From positions 35,762,292-35,826,291 of the forward strand of contig OW121740.1 of NCBI GenBank assembly GCA_933228675.1: a stretch of 64,000 bases of DNA. Direction: 5' to 3'. The notes below the pieces were generated by a model. The model did not search any database and had not been told where the DNA came from. It was given only the letters and a program-made list of their open reading frames with translations. The translations under genes were made by a program, and so were the position numbers. This DNA comes from Stomorhina lunata (Eukaryota; Arthropoda; Insecta; Diptera; Rhiniidae). Positions 34,556 through 46,299 of the stretch are shown here, piece by piece; position 1 is the first letter of the stretch; every line of letters starts with the position of its first letter.

Positions 34556-35730
34556 TTTTATAGGAAAATTTTAAAAATTTTACTATTTTTAAAGAAACAT
34601 TTTTAAAGTTTTACTATTTGTATAGAAACATTTTCAAAATTTTACTATTTTGTACAAAAAAATATTCAAAATTTTACCAATTTTAGAATTTTAAAAATTT
34701 TACTATTATTAATTCAAAATTTTTAAAATTATATTATTTTTATAGATACATTTTCAAAATTTTACTATTCTTATAGGAAAATTTTCAAAATATAACTATT
34801 TTTATAGGAAATTTTCAAAATTTTTCTATCTTTACTGGAAAATCTTTATAATTTTAATATTTTTTTATTTTTATAGGAAAATTTTCAAAATTTTACTATT
34901 TTTATAGGAAAATTTTCAAAACTTTACTTTTTTTATAGGAAAATTTTCAAAATTTTGCTATTTTTATAGGAAAATTTTCAAAATTTTACTATTTTTATAG
35001 GAAAATTTTCAAAATTTTACTTTTTTATAGGAACATTTTCAAATTTTTACTATTTTTATAGGAAAATTTTCAAAATTTTACTATTTTTATAGGAAAATTT
35101 TCAAAATTTTACTATTTTTATAGGAAAATTTTCAAAATTTTACTATTTTTATAGGAAAATTTTCAAAATTTTACTATTTTTATAGGAAAATTTTCAAAAT
35201 TTTACTATTTTTATAGGAAAATTTTCAAAATTTTACTATTTTTATAGGAAAATTTTCAAAATTTTACTATTTTTATAGGAAAATTTTCAAAATTTTACTA
35301 TTTTTATAGGAAAATTTTCAAAATTTTACTATTTTTATAGGAAAATTTTCAAAATTTTACTACTTTTATAGGAAAATTTTCAAAATTTTACTATTTTTAT
35401 ATTAAAATTTTTAAAATTTTACTATTTTTATAGGAAAATTTTCAAAATTTTACTATTTTCATAGGAAAATTTTCAAAATTTTACTATTTTTATAGGAAAA
35501 TTTTCAAAATTTTACTATTTTTATAGGAAAATTTTCAAAATTTTACTATTTTTATAGGAAAATTTTCAAAATTTTACTATTTTTATAGGAAAATTTTCAA
35601 AATTTTACTATTTTTATAGGAAAATTTTCAAAATTTTACTATTTTTATAGGAAAATTTTCAAAATTTTACTATTTTTATAGGAAAATTTTCAAAATTTTA
35701 CTATTTTTATAGGAAAATTTTCAAAATTTT
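34556..35730 (-). repeat. 31-bp satellite array (reverse), TATAGGAAAATTTTC type
   Basis: About 38 copies. Diverged at the left edge, then nearly homogeneous from about 34870 to 35720. Reverse complement of the unit in 31480-33770, so these two arrays face each other across a 0.8 kb spacer. The right end changes abruptly to the TTTCC subfamily at 35731. Confidence 0.96.
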
Positions 35731-37235
35731 TCTAGTTTTATAGAAAAATTTCCAATATTTTTCTATTTTTATAGAAAAATTTCCAAAATTTTTCTAGTTT
35801 TATAGAAAAATTTCCAATATTTTTCTATTTTTATAGAAAAATTTCCAAAATTTTTCTATTTTTATAGAAAAATTTCCAAAATTTTTCTATTTTTATAGAA
35901 AAATTTCCAAAATTTTTCTATTTTTATAGAAAAATTTCCAAAATTTTTCTATTTTTATAGAAAAATTTCCAAAATTTTTCTATTTTTATAGAAAAATTTC
36001 CAAAATTTTTCTATTTTTATAGAAAAATTTCCAAAACTTTTCTATTTTTATAGAAAAATTTCCAAAACTTTTCTATTTTTATAGAAATATTTCCAAAATT
36101 TTTCTATTTTTATAGAAAAATTTCCAAAATTTTTCTATTTTTATAGAAAAATTTCCAAAATTTTTTCTATTTTTATAGAAATATTTCCAAAATTTTTCTA
36201 TTTTTATAGAAAAATTTCCAAAATTTTTCTATTTTTATAGAAAAATTTCCAAAATTTTTCTATTTTTATAGAAAAATTTCCAAAATATTTCTATTTTTAT
36301 AGAAATATTTCCAAAATTTTTCTATTTTTATAGAAAAATTTCCAAAATTTTTCTATTTTTATAGAAAAATTTCCAAAATTTTTCTATTTTTATAGAAAAA
36401 TTTCCAAAATTTTTCTATTTTTATAGAAAAATTTCCAAAATTTTTCTATTTTTATAGAAAAATTTCCAAAATTTTTCTATTTTTATAGAAAAATTTCCAA
36501 AATTTTTCTATTTTTATAGAAAAATTTCCAAAATTTATCTATTTTTATAGAAAAATTTCCAAAATTTTTCTATTTTTATAGAAAAATTTCCAAAATTTTT
36601 CTATTTTTATAGAAAAATTTCCAAAATTTTTCTATTTTTATAGAAAAATTTCCAAAATTTTTCTATTTTTATAGAAAAATTTCCAAAATTTTTCTATTTT
36701 TATATTTTTCTTTCCAAAATTTTTCTATTTTTATAGAAAAATTTCCAAAATTTTTCTATTTTTCTATTTTTATAGAAAAATTTCCATTATTTTTCTATTT
36801 TTATAGAAAAATTTCCAAAATTTTTCTATTTTTATAGAAAAATTTCCTAAATTTTTCTATTTTTATAGAAAAATTTCCAAAATTTTTCTAGTTTTATAGA
36901 AAAATTTCCAAAATTTTTCTATTTTTATATTTTTCTTTCCAAAATTTTTCTATTTTTATAGAAAAATTTCCAAAATTTTTCTATTTTTATGGAAAAATTT
37001 CCAAAATTTTTCTATTTTCATAGAAAAATTTCCAAAATTTTTCTATTTTTATAGAAAAATTTCCAAAATTTTTCTATTTTTATAGAAAATTTTTCAAATT
37101 TTTTCTATTTTTATAAAAAAAATTTTCAAAATTTTTCTGTTTTTATAGAAAAATTTTTCTATTTTTGTAGAAAAATTTCCAAAATTTTTATATTTTTATA
37201 GAATAATTTTTATAAGAAAATTTTCAAAATTTTTT
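35731..37235 (-). repeat. 31-bp satellite array (reverse), TATAGAAAAATTTCC subfamily
   Basis: About 48 copies continuing the previous array with the same period. Two positions have changed: ATAGG to ATAGA and TTTTC to TTTCC; ACTAT has become TCTAT. The array is highly homogeneous except for occasional AAATATTT variants and a TATATTTTTCTTTCC unit that occurs twice (about 36701 and 36926). An abrupt subfamily switch without change of phase indicates a new variant amplifying inside an existing array. Confidence 0.96.
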
Positions 37236-37955
37236 TATGACTTGATGGCTTAGGCGAGTTTTGCAAATATACTTACTTTTCTATAGTTTTCTTTATTTCC
37301 TTCTGTTTCAACTTACCTTTCGTATTTGAAAATCTTGTTCCTTTTTAAAAAATAAATTTCATTAATTTTCATTTAATATTTTTTTTCTGTATCAATCATA
37401 TTTTTTTCAGATTTTTTTATTTTTATTTTTAACTTTTACTATTCTCTGTTTTCAATCGTCATTATCATAATCATCATCATCTTAATCATCATTTTCATTA
37501 GCTTATTTTACTTCATTATTGATTCAGTTTATATTTTTTGGGTTTTTGAATTTTTTTTATAAATATTTCATTGTTTTTTCTTGTATTTTTTTTAATATTA
37601 TTTACCATTAAATTACACAATTTATTTCAATTTTTTTTATTTTTATATTCATTTCATTGTTTAATTTATTACTAGTGAATTTTATTTATTTTTTATTTTT
37701 TTTTTGTTAAATATTTATATTCATTAATTTATATCAGTTTTAATTTAAGAATAAGTTTTTTTTTCGGTTTTTTTCTTTGTGTGAGATTTAATGATTTGCT
37801 CAGTTTTGAAATGTTATATTAAACAATGTTGAAGTGAGGGGCTTGTAGTGAAGTTTTTTTTTAAATTAAATATAAGTTAATTAAAATTAGATGTTTCTTA
37901 AGAAAAATTAAAGAAAATATTTTTGAATTTTATTAAAATATATAAATTTGTTTAT
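37236..37955. other. T-rich low-complexity block
   Basis: Plus strand strongly T-biased, with runs of TTTTTTATTTTTA and short ATCATCATC-type microsatellite near 37459-37500. No gene seen. Similar T-rich blocks occur at 38252-38780, 42640-43250, 48900-50000 and 56100-57180. Confidence 0.6.
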
Positions 37956-38251
37956 ACAGTTTGATTCACTTAAATATATCAATACAAAAGACCTAGATAG
38001 CATTACTATATTAAGAAATCGGCTTTAAGAGCTGAGTTCTTCCTTGTGGTAGATTTTTAGTTGATACCAGTTTATATTCTAAGAAAAATTAAAAGAAATC
38101 GCTACTATGGACAAATGTTGCCTATAAGCAACATTATGTTTATGCAATTCCTGACATAGCAATAAGAACTATCTTTTGCTTTAGACGATTTCTTTGTAAA
38201 GTAATTTTTCTAAGTCGCTTTGTTTGGTTATATTTTAGTGAATCGGACTGT
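37956..38251. mobile_element. MITE-like element with ACAGTYYGATTCACT ends
   Basis: The left end ACAGTTTGATTCACTTAAAT and the inverse of the right end, ACAGTCCGATTCACTAAAAT, match at 17 of 20 positions, 296 bp apart. A near-palindrome ATGTTGCCTATAAGCAACAT lies at 38118-38137. A shorter relative with CGATTTACTAAATATAGCC is found at about 49160-49230. No clear target duplication, so the boundaries may be a few bases off. Confidence 0.45.
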
Positions 38252-38940
38252 TAGAGTGATTAAGTGAAATTTGTAAATTTTAAATAATATTTTTTTATTT
38301 TGCTTAACTTTTTTCTTGCTTATTTCTTTGGTTTTTATCAAAAATTTATGTGTAAAAATTTTTTTTATTTTATTTTTAATTTTTTATAAATATAAATGTG
38401 TTTTTTATTTCTCTGTGTGATTTTTAGGTGATTTCTCTTATTTTTTTTATTTATTCAATAATTTAACTAAATTTTTAACAATTTTTTCTTATTGTTTTTT
38501 TTTTGCATCATTTCTATGATTTTTATAAAATTCTTATTGTTATGTATTTTAATAATTAATTAATATTTATTTGTATAACAATTATTTTATTATTACTTTT
38601 AATTACTACAATTTTCATTTTATTACTTTTTATTTCATTTAATGAATTTTATATACAAAATGTTTGCATTTCTCAAGTTTTTTTTAATAAATATGAAATT
38701 TTTTCATTATGTAACAATTTTTTTGAGTTTTCTAAACTAAAATCAAATGAAAAACGTTATTTAAAAAAAATTAACAAAATCAATTTTTTTTCAATTTTTT
38801 GCGGAAAAAGTTCAAAGAAAATGTACATTTTTTTCAAATGGGCAAACTCATGGGAATTGGACTTGAAATCTCTATCATTTTTCAATTCATACATTTTTTC
38901 ACTTGAGTTATAAGTCTTTCGCTAGTCAAATACCCAAAAA
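38252..38940. other. T-rich low-complexity block
   Basis: AT-rich, T-biased DNA of low complexity; no gene, no tandem array. An ATTA microsatellite (TTAATTAATTAATTAATTAA) at about 38940-38960 marks its end. Confidence 0.55.
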
Positions 38941-39500
38941 TTAATTAATTAATTAATTAAAAAGTCTCAAAGGTGTTCACATATCTTTGCTTACAACTTC
39001 ATAACTACACAAGATTTAAGCATGATTGGAAACTTATTTCAAAGATTAAATTATAACCTATTAATATAAGGGAAAACAGTTTTCATTGGAGAGACATTAA
39101 AGGTCAATTTCAAGGTACAAGATTCAAAATGTACTTAAAGATTTGGCTTTATTTACACTTAATACTTTTTCGACTGAGGTTTAAATCTTCTGTCTGTTTT
39201 TATTGGTACAAAGATGTGTTTGAAAAAGTACCAACATATATTTGTACTATTCTTTATCCACTGTTTGTCCCATTTTTAAAAAAAGTACACAATCAAACAT
39301 TTTTTTCTGTCGAAAGAGAAAAATTAAAGTGGTTAAAGAACAATGAAAAACGCACAAACAAACATACATTTCATGAGCTTGTGTGTGTGCCTTAGCTTTA
39401 TCTCATGAGGTAATTATCTCCATTGCTTCTTTCCAAATCAGAGTAAAAGCTGTATACCCTTTTTTATGGAACTTTTCAAAACGACCATAAGGCAAATCAA
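38941..39500 (+). repeat. diverged tandem duplicate, copy 1
   Basis: Shares order and sequence with 39540-40050: AGGTGTTCACATATCTTTGC, ACACAAGATTTAA, GGGAAAACA, CGACTGAGGTTTAAAT, ACGCACAAACAAACATACAT, TGCCTTAGCTTT. The 88-codon ORF at 39129-39395 lies wholly inside the repeat and is broken in the other copy, so it is not called a gene. A third partial copy is at 16945-17105. Confidence 0.75.
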
Positions 39501-39539
39501 TGTTAAGAACATCTTTAAATTATAGAATCTTTGCTCTTG

Positions 39540-40050
39540 TCATTCACTAAAAACTCATTAAAAGTCTGGAAGGAGTTCACATATATTTGCTTATAACTTC
39601 ATAACCACACAAGATTTAACAATGCTTTAAAACTTATTTAAAAGATAAATATATACCCTTTTAATAATTGGGAAAACAAATTTCACTGGAGAAAGTCTAA
39701 AGGTAAATTTTAAGGTATTTATGAAACTCAAAGATTTGGCTTATCTGTCTTCAAATAAGAACTATTAAAACTTCTAATGCGCTTGACACTTTTTTATGTC
39801 TCGACTGAGGTTTAAATTTTCTTTTTATTTGTTTAAACATGAGTTTGAAAAAGTTCGAAAAATTATATTCCCTATATTTCACCCTCTATTTATCCCATTT
39901 TCGAAAATAAAGTACCAATCCAAAGACTCTATAATATAAAGATATAGAACACCAGTGGATAAAGAACGATAAAAAACACGCACAAACAAACATACATTTT
40001 ATGAGCAGGTGTGTGTGCCTTAGCTTTCCCTTAATATATATTCTTCCATA
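39540..40050 (+). repeat. diverged tandem duplicate, copy 2
   Basis: Second copy of the ~560-bp dispersed repeat, diverged by many substitutions and indels from copy 1, which suggests an old duplication. It ends at GTGTGCCTTAGCTTTCCC, just before the next 31-bp satellite. Confidence 0.75.
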
Positions 40051-40069
40051 TTAGTTGTTTCTAAACTAG

Positions 40070-42630
40070 AATTCTATTGAAAATTTTCCTATAGAAAAAT
40101 ATTTCTATTGAAAATTTTCCTATAGAAAAATATTTCTATTGAAAATTTTTCTATAGAAAAATATTTCTATTGAAAATTTTTCTATAGAAAAATATTTCTA
40201 TTGAAAATTTTTTTATAGAAAAATATTTCTATTGAAAATTTTTCTATAGAAAAATATTTCTATTGAAAATTTTTCTATAGAAAAATATTTCTATTAAAAA
40301 TTTTTCTATAGAAAAATATTTCTATTGAAAATTTTTCTATAGAAAAATATTTCTATTGAAAATTTTTCTATAGAAAAATATTTCTATTGAAAATTTTTCT
40401 ATAGAAAAATATTTCTATTGAAAATTTTTCTATAGAAAAATATTTCTATTGAAAATTTTTCTATAGAAAAATATTTCTATTGAAAATTTTTCTATAGAAA
40501 AATATTTCTATTGAAAATTTTTCTAAAGAAAAATATTTCTATTGAAAATTTTTCTATAGAAAAATATTTCTATTGAAAATTTTTCTATAGAAAAATATTT
40601 CTATTGAAAATTTTTCTATAGAAAAATATTTCTTTTGAAAATTTTTCTATAGAAAAATATTTCTATTGAAAATTTTTCTATAGAAAAATATTTCTATTGA
40701 AAATTTTTCTATAGAAAAATATTTCTATTGAAAATTTTTCTATAGAAAAATATTTCTTTTGAAAATTTTTCTATAGCAAAATATTTCTATTGAAAATTTT
40801 TCTATAGAAAAATATTTCTATTGAAAATTTTTCTATGGAAAAATATTTCTATTGAAAATTTTTCTATAGAAAAATATTTCTATTGAAAATTTTTCTATAG
40901 AAAAATATTTCTATTGAAAATTTTTCTATAGAAAAATATTTCTATTGAAAATTTTTCTATAGAAAAATATTTCTATTGAAAATTTTTCTATAGAAAAATA
41001 TTTCTATTGAAAATTTTTCTATAGAAAAATATTTCTATTGAAAATTTTTCTAAAGAAAAATATTTCTATTGAAAATTTTTCTATAGAAAAATATTTCTAT
41101 TGAAAATTTTTCTATAGAAAAATATTTCTATTGAAAATTTTTCTATAGAAAAATATTTCTTTTGAAAATTTTTCTATAGAAAAATATTTCTATTGAAAAT
41201 TTTTCTATAGAAAAATATTTCTATTGAAAATTTTTCTATAGAAAAATATTTCTATTGAAAATTTTTCTATAGAAAAATATTTCTTTTGAAAATTTTTCTA
41301 TAGCAAAATATTTCTATTGAAAATTTTTCTATAGAAAAATATTTCTATTGAAAATTTTTCTATGGAAAAATATTTCTATTGAAATTTTTCTATAGAGAAA
41401 TATTTCTATTGAAAATTTTTCTATAGAAAAATATTTCTATTGAAAATTTTTCCATAGAAAAATATTTCTATTGAAAATTTTTCTATAGAAAAATATTTCC
41501 ATTGAAAATTTTTCTATTGAAAAATATTTCTATTGAAAATTTTTCTATAGAAAAATATTTCTATTGAAAATTTTTCTTTAGAAAAATATTTCTATTGAAA
41601 ATTTTTCTTTTGAAAAATATTTCTATTGAAAATTTTTCTATAGAAAAATATTTCTATCGAAAATTTTTCTATAGAAAAATATTTCTATTGAAAATTTTTC
41701 TTTAGAAAAATATTTCTAATGAAAATTTTTCTATAGAAAAATATTTCTATAGAAAAATATTTCTATCGAAAATTTTTATAGAAAAATAATTTTATAGAAA
41801 AATATTTCTATTGAAAATTTTTCTATAGAAGAATATTTCTATTAAAATTTTTCTATAGAAAAATATTTCCATTGAAAATTTTTCTATTGAAAATTTTTCT
41901 TTACAAAAATATTTCTATTGAACATTTTTCTTTAGAAAAATATTTCTATTGAAAATTTTTCTATAGAAAAATATTTCTATCGAAAATTTTTCTATAGAAA
42001 AATATTTCTATCGAAAATTTTCTATAGAAAAATATTTCTATCGAAAATTTTTATAGAAAAATTATTCTATAGAAAAATATTTTTATTGAAAATTTTTCTA
42101 TAGAAGAATATTTCTATTGAAAATTTTTCTATAGAAAAATATTTCTATTAAAAATTTTTCTATTGAAAAATATTTCTAATGAAAATTTTTCTATAGAAGA
42201 AGTTTTCTATCGAAAATTTTTCTATAGAAATATAAATATTTCTATTGAAAATTTTTCTATTGAAAAATATTTCTTTTGAATTTTTTTTTAATGAAAAATA
42301 TTTCTATTAAAAATTTTTTATAGAAAAATTTTTCTAGAGAAAAATATTTCTATTGAAATGTTTTCTATAGAAAAATATTTAAATTGAAAAGTTTTCTATA
42401 GAAAAATATTTAAATTGAAAAGTTTTCTATAGAAATATATTTCTATTCAAAATATTGCTATAGAAAAATATTTTGATTGCACATTTTTCTATAGAAAATT
42501 ATTTCTACTAAAAAGTTTTCTTTAGAAAATTATTTCAATTGAAAATTTTTGATAGAAATATTTTTCTATAGAAAAAATTTCGATAGAAAGATTTTTCTGT
42601 AGTAAAATTTTCGATAGAAATATTTTTCTA
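40070..42630 (+). repeat. 31-bp satellite array, TATTGAAAATTTTTCTATAG type
   Basis: About 82 copies of a 31-bp unit with palindrome TTTTTCTATAGAAAAA, then TATTTC. Nearly homogeneous to about 41,380, then increasingly decayed. A run of variants (CTTTTGAAAA, TATAGCAAAA, CTATGGAAAA) occurs twice, 527 bp (17 units) apart (40772 and 41299), showing block duplication. The array at 62310-64000 is the same unit with T to C (TATCG), so each locus is fixed for its own base. Confidence 0.96.
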
Positions 42631-43252
42631 CTAGTTTTTAGAATTTACATATTTAAACGCCTAATTCCCCTGAATTTACCCATTAAATTATTTTTTATCT
42701 CATTTGAATCTTTTTTTCTTAATTTTTTCCTTTTCTTTATTGGGCATTTAGTTTTTTTCTTTATATTGATTTTTTATTTTGTCTAATGTCTTAATGGCGT
42801 TTTGTTTATATTATTTCAGTTAAAATATTTTCTATATTTAATTTTATTTTATTTTATTTTAATGTTAATTTTTCATTTTTATTAAATTATATTGTCAAGC
42901 ACGATTTAATATAACTTTTGTTTTAGCTTTTCTTTTTGTTCTGTTAGCGTTGCCATGATTTTTTGTTCAGTTTAATGCTGTGTGTTTTGTTTCGTTTTAG
43001 TTTAAAATAAAATTTAATTTGTTTAATTTATATGAAAATAAGGTATTAAAAAATTAAAATTTAAATTTCAAATAAGAATGAGTAGAAAATCAACAATTTG
43101 TGGTTTTCTTTTAATAAAAATTAAAACTTTATAAAATTTGTTTACTTAAGAAGAGTTGTCTTTAATGGAAATCTAAAATGTTTTTGTTTTTTTTTTTTAA
43201 TTTATCTTTAAAAAAGAAACCACGAAGAAATATCGACTTTTTTGAATTTAAC
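42631..43252. other. T-rich low-complexity block
   Basis: T-biased AT-rich DNA (TTTTATTTTATTTTATTTTAA near 42840). No gene or array. Confidence 0.55.
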
Positions 43253-43256
43253 AGTT

Positions 43257-43512
43257 CGTTACTTTAATATAGAAAGGCCCTAAGTCGTTTTTTATTCAAA
43301 TTGCTTTTTAAAGCTTGATCTTATGTAATTTTATAAAATTATTTTACATTCAAAAAACATTATTATGGCCTTAAATCCTTCAGAGAATTTAGTAAGAAAC
43401 TGCGTTTAAAAAATTTCTGTATCTTCAAAACTTGAGGTTTTATTTACTTTACTTTCCCTCTCCTGTCATGTAAGAAAAATATTAGTTGGGGCTTTTCTAT
43501 ATTAAAGTAACG
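43257..43512. mobile_element. 256-bp MITE with CGTTACTTTAATATAG ends
   Basis: The left end CGTTACTTTAATATAGAAAG and the inverse of the right end are inverted copies. About 26 bp can be paired with two mismatches, and the first 19 are perfect. Both sides are flanked by AGTT (43253-43256 and 43513-43516), a possible 4-bp target duplication. There is no ORF inside. Non-autonomous DNA transposon; superfamily not identified. Confidence 0.7.
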
Positions 43513-43516
43513 AGTT

Positions 43517-43883
43517 GCTCCTATGTTTGTGCTGATGTTTAAAACCAAAACTATCCATTTCATATAAAGAATCTACACAAATGAACAAGATTTTAACAAA
43601 TAAAAAACAGAGATGCCCAAATATTGATTTTGCTAACCATTATGGTAGGAAGGCCATATGCTCCACTGGGAGTCAAGGATAACAGAAGAAGAAGAATGGT
43701 AGGAAAATAAATTCGTCCGACACTTGTCCCACACACATCCAACAATCGTAAGAGCATAAAAATACGTTTGGATTGGCTGTGAAACTCAATTCTACTGTTA
43801 CAGTCGTAAAAATGCTTATGTGTTAATGGGCATTACTGATACAGAAATTTAAAAGAGATTTTTAATTAAAATGTATATTATAT
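43517..43883. other. spacer with a short retroposon-like motif
   Basis: Mostly unique. At about 43660-43705 GGCCATATGCTCCACTGGGA, GTCAAGGATAACAG and AAGAAGAAGAA resemble GCTCCACTCGGAGTCGCGGA with AAACAGGAGA at 55550-55580 in the retroposon 3'-end fragment, so this may be a short truncated relative. No gene. Confidence 0.45.
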
Positions 43884-44505
43884 TGTTACGTTTTTCCTTT
43901 AAAAACGTGGAAGGAATTCTTTTTGCAAACAACCGTAATCAAATTAATTAAAACACTTTATTTAGTTTTACAAAGTAATACTTTTATTAACTTTAGAGTT
44001 AATCACTTAAAACACACTTTCACAAAAACTGTAAACAAACTTCACAAAACTGCTTTACAAAACTCTTAGTCACACTGTTCTCTTTATACGCGTCTTAATT
44101 CAAAACTGTTTTCACAATACTCGCCCATCGGCCTTATATAGTAGAGAAGAGAGTTTCTAGCAATTTCTGCAGACGTAAACAAAGAGCAGCTGTAGTTGAT
44201 TACACTAACAATGTGGCTTACGAAAGTTCATGGGGGTTCCACTACATTCTCACATGATCAAGAACACACTCACACATACGTTGTACAAACAGATTATCTG
44301 AAGTTAACAGAGAGAGAGAGAGAATGTAGATAAAAGAGAAACATGTTGCTATGCTCTTTACTGTACATAAGAGAAACATGTTGCCCTGCTTATTTGACAT
44401 AAACAGAATAACAACAACACCAACAGAAACATCTAGAAAGCGAGGGGAGGAATTATAAGCAGTGAACTTTGCACAATGGGACGGATAATTTTAAAATTCG
44501 TCACA
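43884..44505 (-). mobile_element. solo LTR of a Ty3/gypsy-type retrotransposon (minus strand)
   Basis: Read on the minus strand this 622-bp segment starts TGTGACGAATTTT and ends ACGTAACA, giving TG..CA termini, and is flanked on both sides by ATAT (43880-43883, 44506-44509), a 4-bp duplication typical of Ty3/gypsy integration. A TATATAAGGCC promoter (plus coordinates about 44132-44140) and, downstream, AAATAAAG poly(A) signal (about 43957-43962) are placed as in U3-R-U5. It has no internal region or second LTR, so it is a recombined solo LTR. Confidence 0.75.
44132..44142 (-). promoter_or_regulatory. TATA box of the solo LTR
   Basis: CTATATAAGG on the minus strand, positioned about 370 bp into the LTR. 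An intact promoter here would transcribe leftward into the T-rich block and the MITE. Whether it is active cannot be judged from sequence. Confidence 0.45.
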
Positions 44506-44517
44506 ATATATTGTATG

Positions 44518-44520
<3 letters not shown>

Positions 44521-44551
<31 letters not shown>
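44521..44551. repeat. TA microsatellite
   Basis: About 15 TA repeats next to the start of the diverged repeat arm at 44553. Short TA tracts also sit beside other repeats in the window (51239 and 55122). Confidence 0.9.
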
Positions 44552-44552
<1 letters not shown>

Positions 44553-44556
<4 letters not shown>

Positions 44557-45190
44557 GCTATCTCGAAAACGGCTCTAACGATTTTGATAAAATTTGGACA
44601 GTGGGTATCTTTTTTGATGTATAGGTCGAAGAAGAAGGGACTTTTGAACCTTTGCCTCTAAGAGGGTAAAAACGGGTAAAAAGGGGAAAAATCGAAAACG
44701 CTATATCTCCTTAAGTAATAGGCATAGAAACAAAATTTAAATTACGTTTTAAACAGCTATGAAAATAAACGGACAGGTGTTTGGTACTTTTTTGAAACTA
44801 TGTCCGATAAGGGGTAAAAAAGGGTGAAAATAGTTTTTTTGGTACCTTTTTAACCCACTCTTATATTTTAAACTAAGGAATAAAGAAAGAAACTTTGTAC
44901 TGCAATCAATAGATGTGAAAGAAACTTGAAACACGTATTTGGTGCTTTTTTGATTTTGGGGCCAAAATGGGTAAAAAAGGGATAAAATGATAACTTAACA
45001 TCTCCAAAGTAATATGAATAGGAACATTATACGTTATGTTAAATGCGTTTTAAAAAAATGTACCGAATTCAATTGGCACCAAAAAAGTACCAGATATACA
45101 TATGGAACTTTTAGAAATTAGGGAATAAAAAGGGGGAAAAATTAGTATTATTTTAAACAAATGAATGTTTGTCTGTATGTATGTTCTTTA
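44553..45190 (+). repeat. left arm of a diverged inverted repeat pair
   Basis: Matches the reverse complement of 53060-53775: GTAATAGG..AGAAACAAAATT, ACGTTTTAAACAGCTATGAA, ACAGGTGTTTGGTACTTTTT and GGTAAAAAAGGG appear in the same order in the inverted copy. The arm then runs into the 132-bp repeats in both copies. ORFs at 44476 and 44749 (61 codons each) have no content beyond the repeat. Confidence 0.8.
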
Positions 45191-45985
45191 TAGAATAGTA
45201 AACTGTGAATTTGATTATGTTTTGCTCTTTAGCGAAGAAGGTTCGGATAAGCCGGCGAAGGTTTTAAAGTTGATAAGACTAATTTCCGATAGATGGCGCC
45301 ACTGAAAATTACTAAAAATTAATTAAATCGTAAACTGTACATTTGATCATGCTATGATCTTTAGCAAAGTTGTAGCGCATGAGCCGACGAAGACTTTTTA
45401 GTTGGTATGAATAATTTCCGACAGGTGGCGCTACAGAAACTTACTCAAAGTCAATTTAATCGTAATCTGTACATTTAATTATGCTACAATCTTTAGCAAA
45501 GTTGTTGCACATGAGCCGACGAAGGTTTCTTAGTTGGTATGAAGAAATTTCGACAGGTGGCGCCACTGAAATTTACTCAAAGTCAATTTAATCGTATGCT
45601 GTACATTTAATCATGCTATAATCTTCAGCAAAGTTGTTACGGATAAGCCGAAGAAGGTTTATGAATTGGAATGAGCAAAGTCCGACAGGTGGCGCCACAG
45701 AAAATTACTCAAAATGAATTAAATCGTAAACTGTGCATTTGATCATGTTATAATCATAAGCAAAGTTGTTACGAATAAGCAGACAAAGGTTTCTTATATG
45801 GTATGAACAACTTCAGGTGGCGCCACTGCAAACTACTCAAAATGAATTAAATCGTAAACTGTGCATTTGATCAGACTATAATCTTTAGCAAAGTTGTTGC
45901 GCATGAGTCGACGGAGGTTTCTGTTGATATGAATAATTTCCAAAATTATTCAAAATGAGTTAAACTGTAAACTATGAAAACTATG
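45191..45985 (+). repeat. 132-bp tandem repeats with GGCGCC core, five units
   Basis: GGCGCC or GGCGCT occurs at 45295, 45427, 45559, 45691 and 45819 (spacings 132, 132, 132, 128). Each unit carries TTTAGCAAAGTTGT, GCATGAGCCGACGAAG and CCGACAGGTGGCGCCACTG. Opposite-strand units are at 50343-50475 and 52553-52947. Central tandem repeats of this length are known in Helitron-like DINE and in foldback elements; which applies here is undecided. Confidence 0.9.
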
Positions 45986-46299
45986 TGTTGGTCGGACAAA
46001 ATAAATCAAATAATTCAGAATTAACTGAATATTTCTACAATGTCTTTCCTCTAAATTTATTTTAGCACTTTATAATATAAAATATATAAAAACTTTAAAA
46101 TGTTCCTCAAAATGCTTATCATAAAGCTCCGAGCAAGGCTCGGTCAACCAGGTACTGTCTGTTAATTAGCGAATGATTAACACAACAATAAAAGCTATTT
46201 AATCTTTTTAGAAATATTTCACAAATTCTATTTTTTTGTATAAAAATCAATAAATAGTTATTAATAAATTAAAAATATACGTACAAAGCTATAAATAAC
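45986..46299. other. AT-rich stretch with a CCGAGC-AAG-GCTCGG hairpin
   Basis: AT-rich sequence. A perfect 6-bp stem with 3-base loop at 46129-46143 is followed by TCAACCAGGTACTG. Its position after the 132-bp repeats, and its being GC-rich in AT-rich DNA, suggest the 3' terminal hairpin of the same element; no CTRR-type end is clear. Confidence 0.4.

Noticed and set aside
39129..39395. 88-codon ORF
   Set aside because: Lies within a diverged tandem repeat and is not open in the other copy.
24400..42630. Regular repeats resembling a CRISPR array
   Set aside because: The units are directly adjacent with no unique spacers, the DNA is eukaryotic in every other respect, and there are no cas-like genes.
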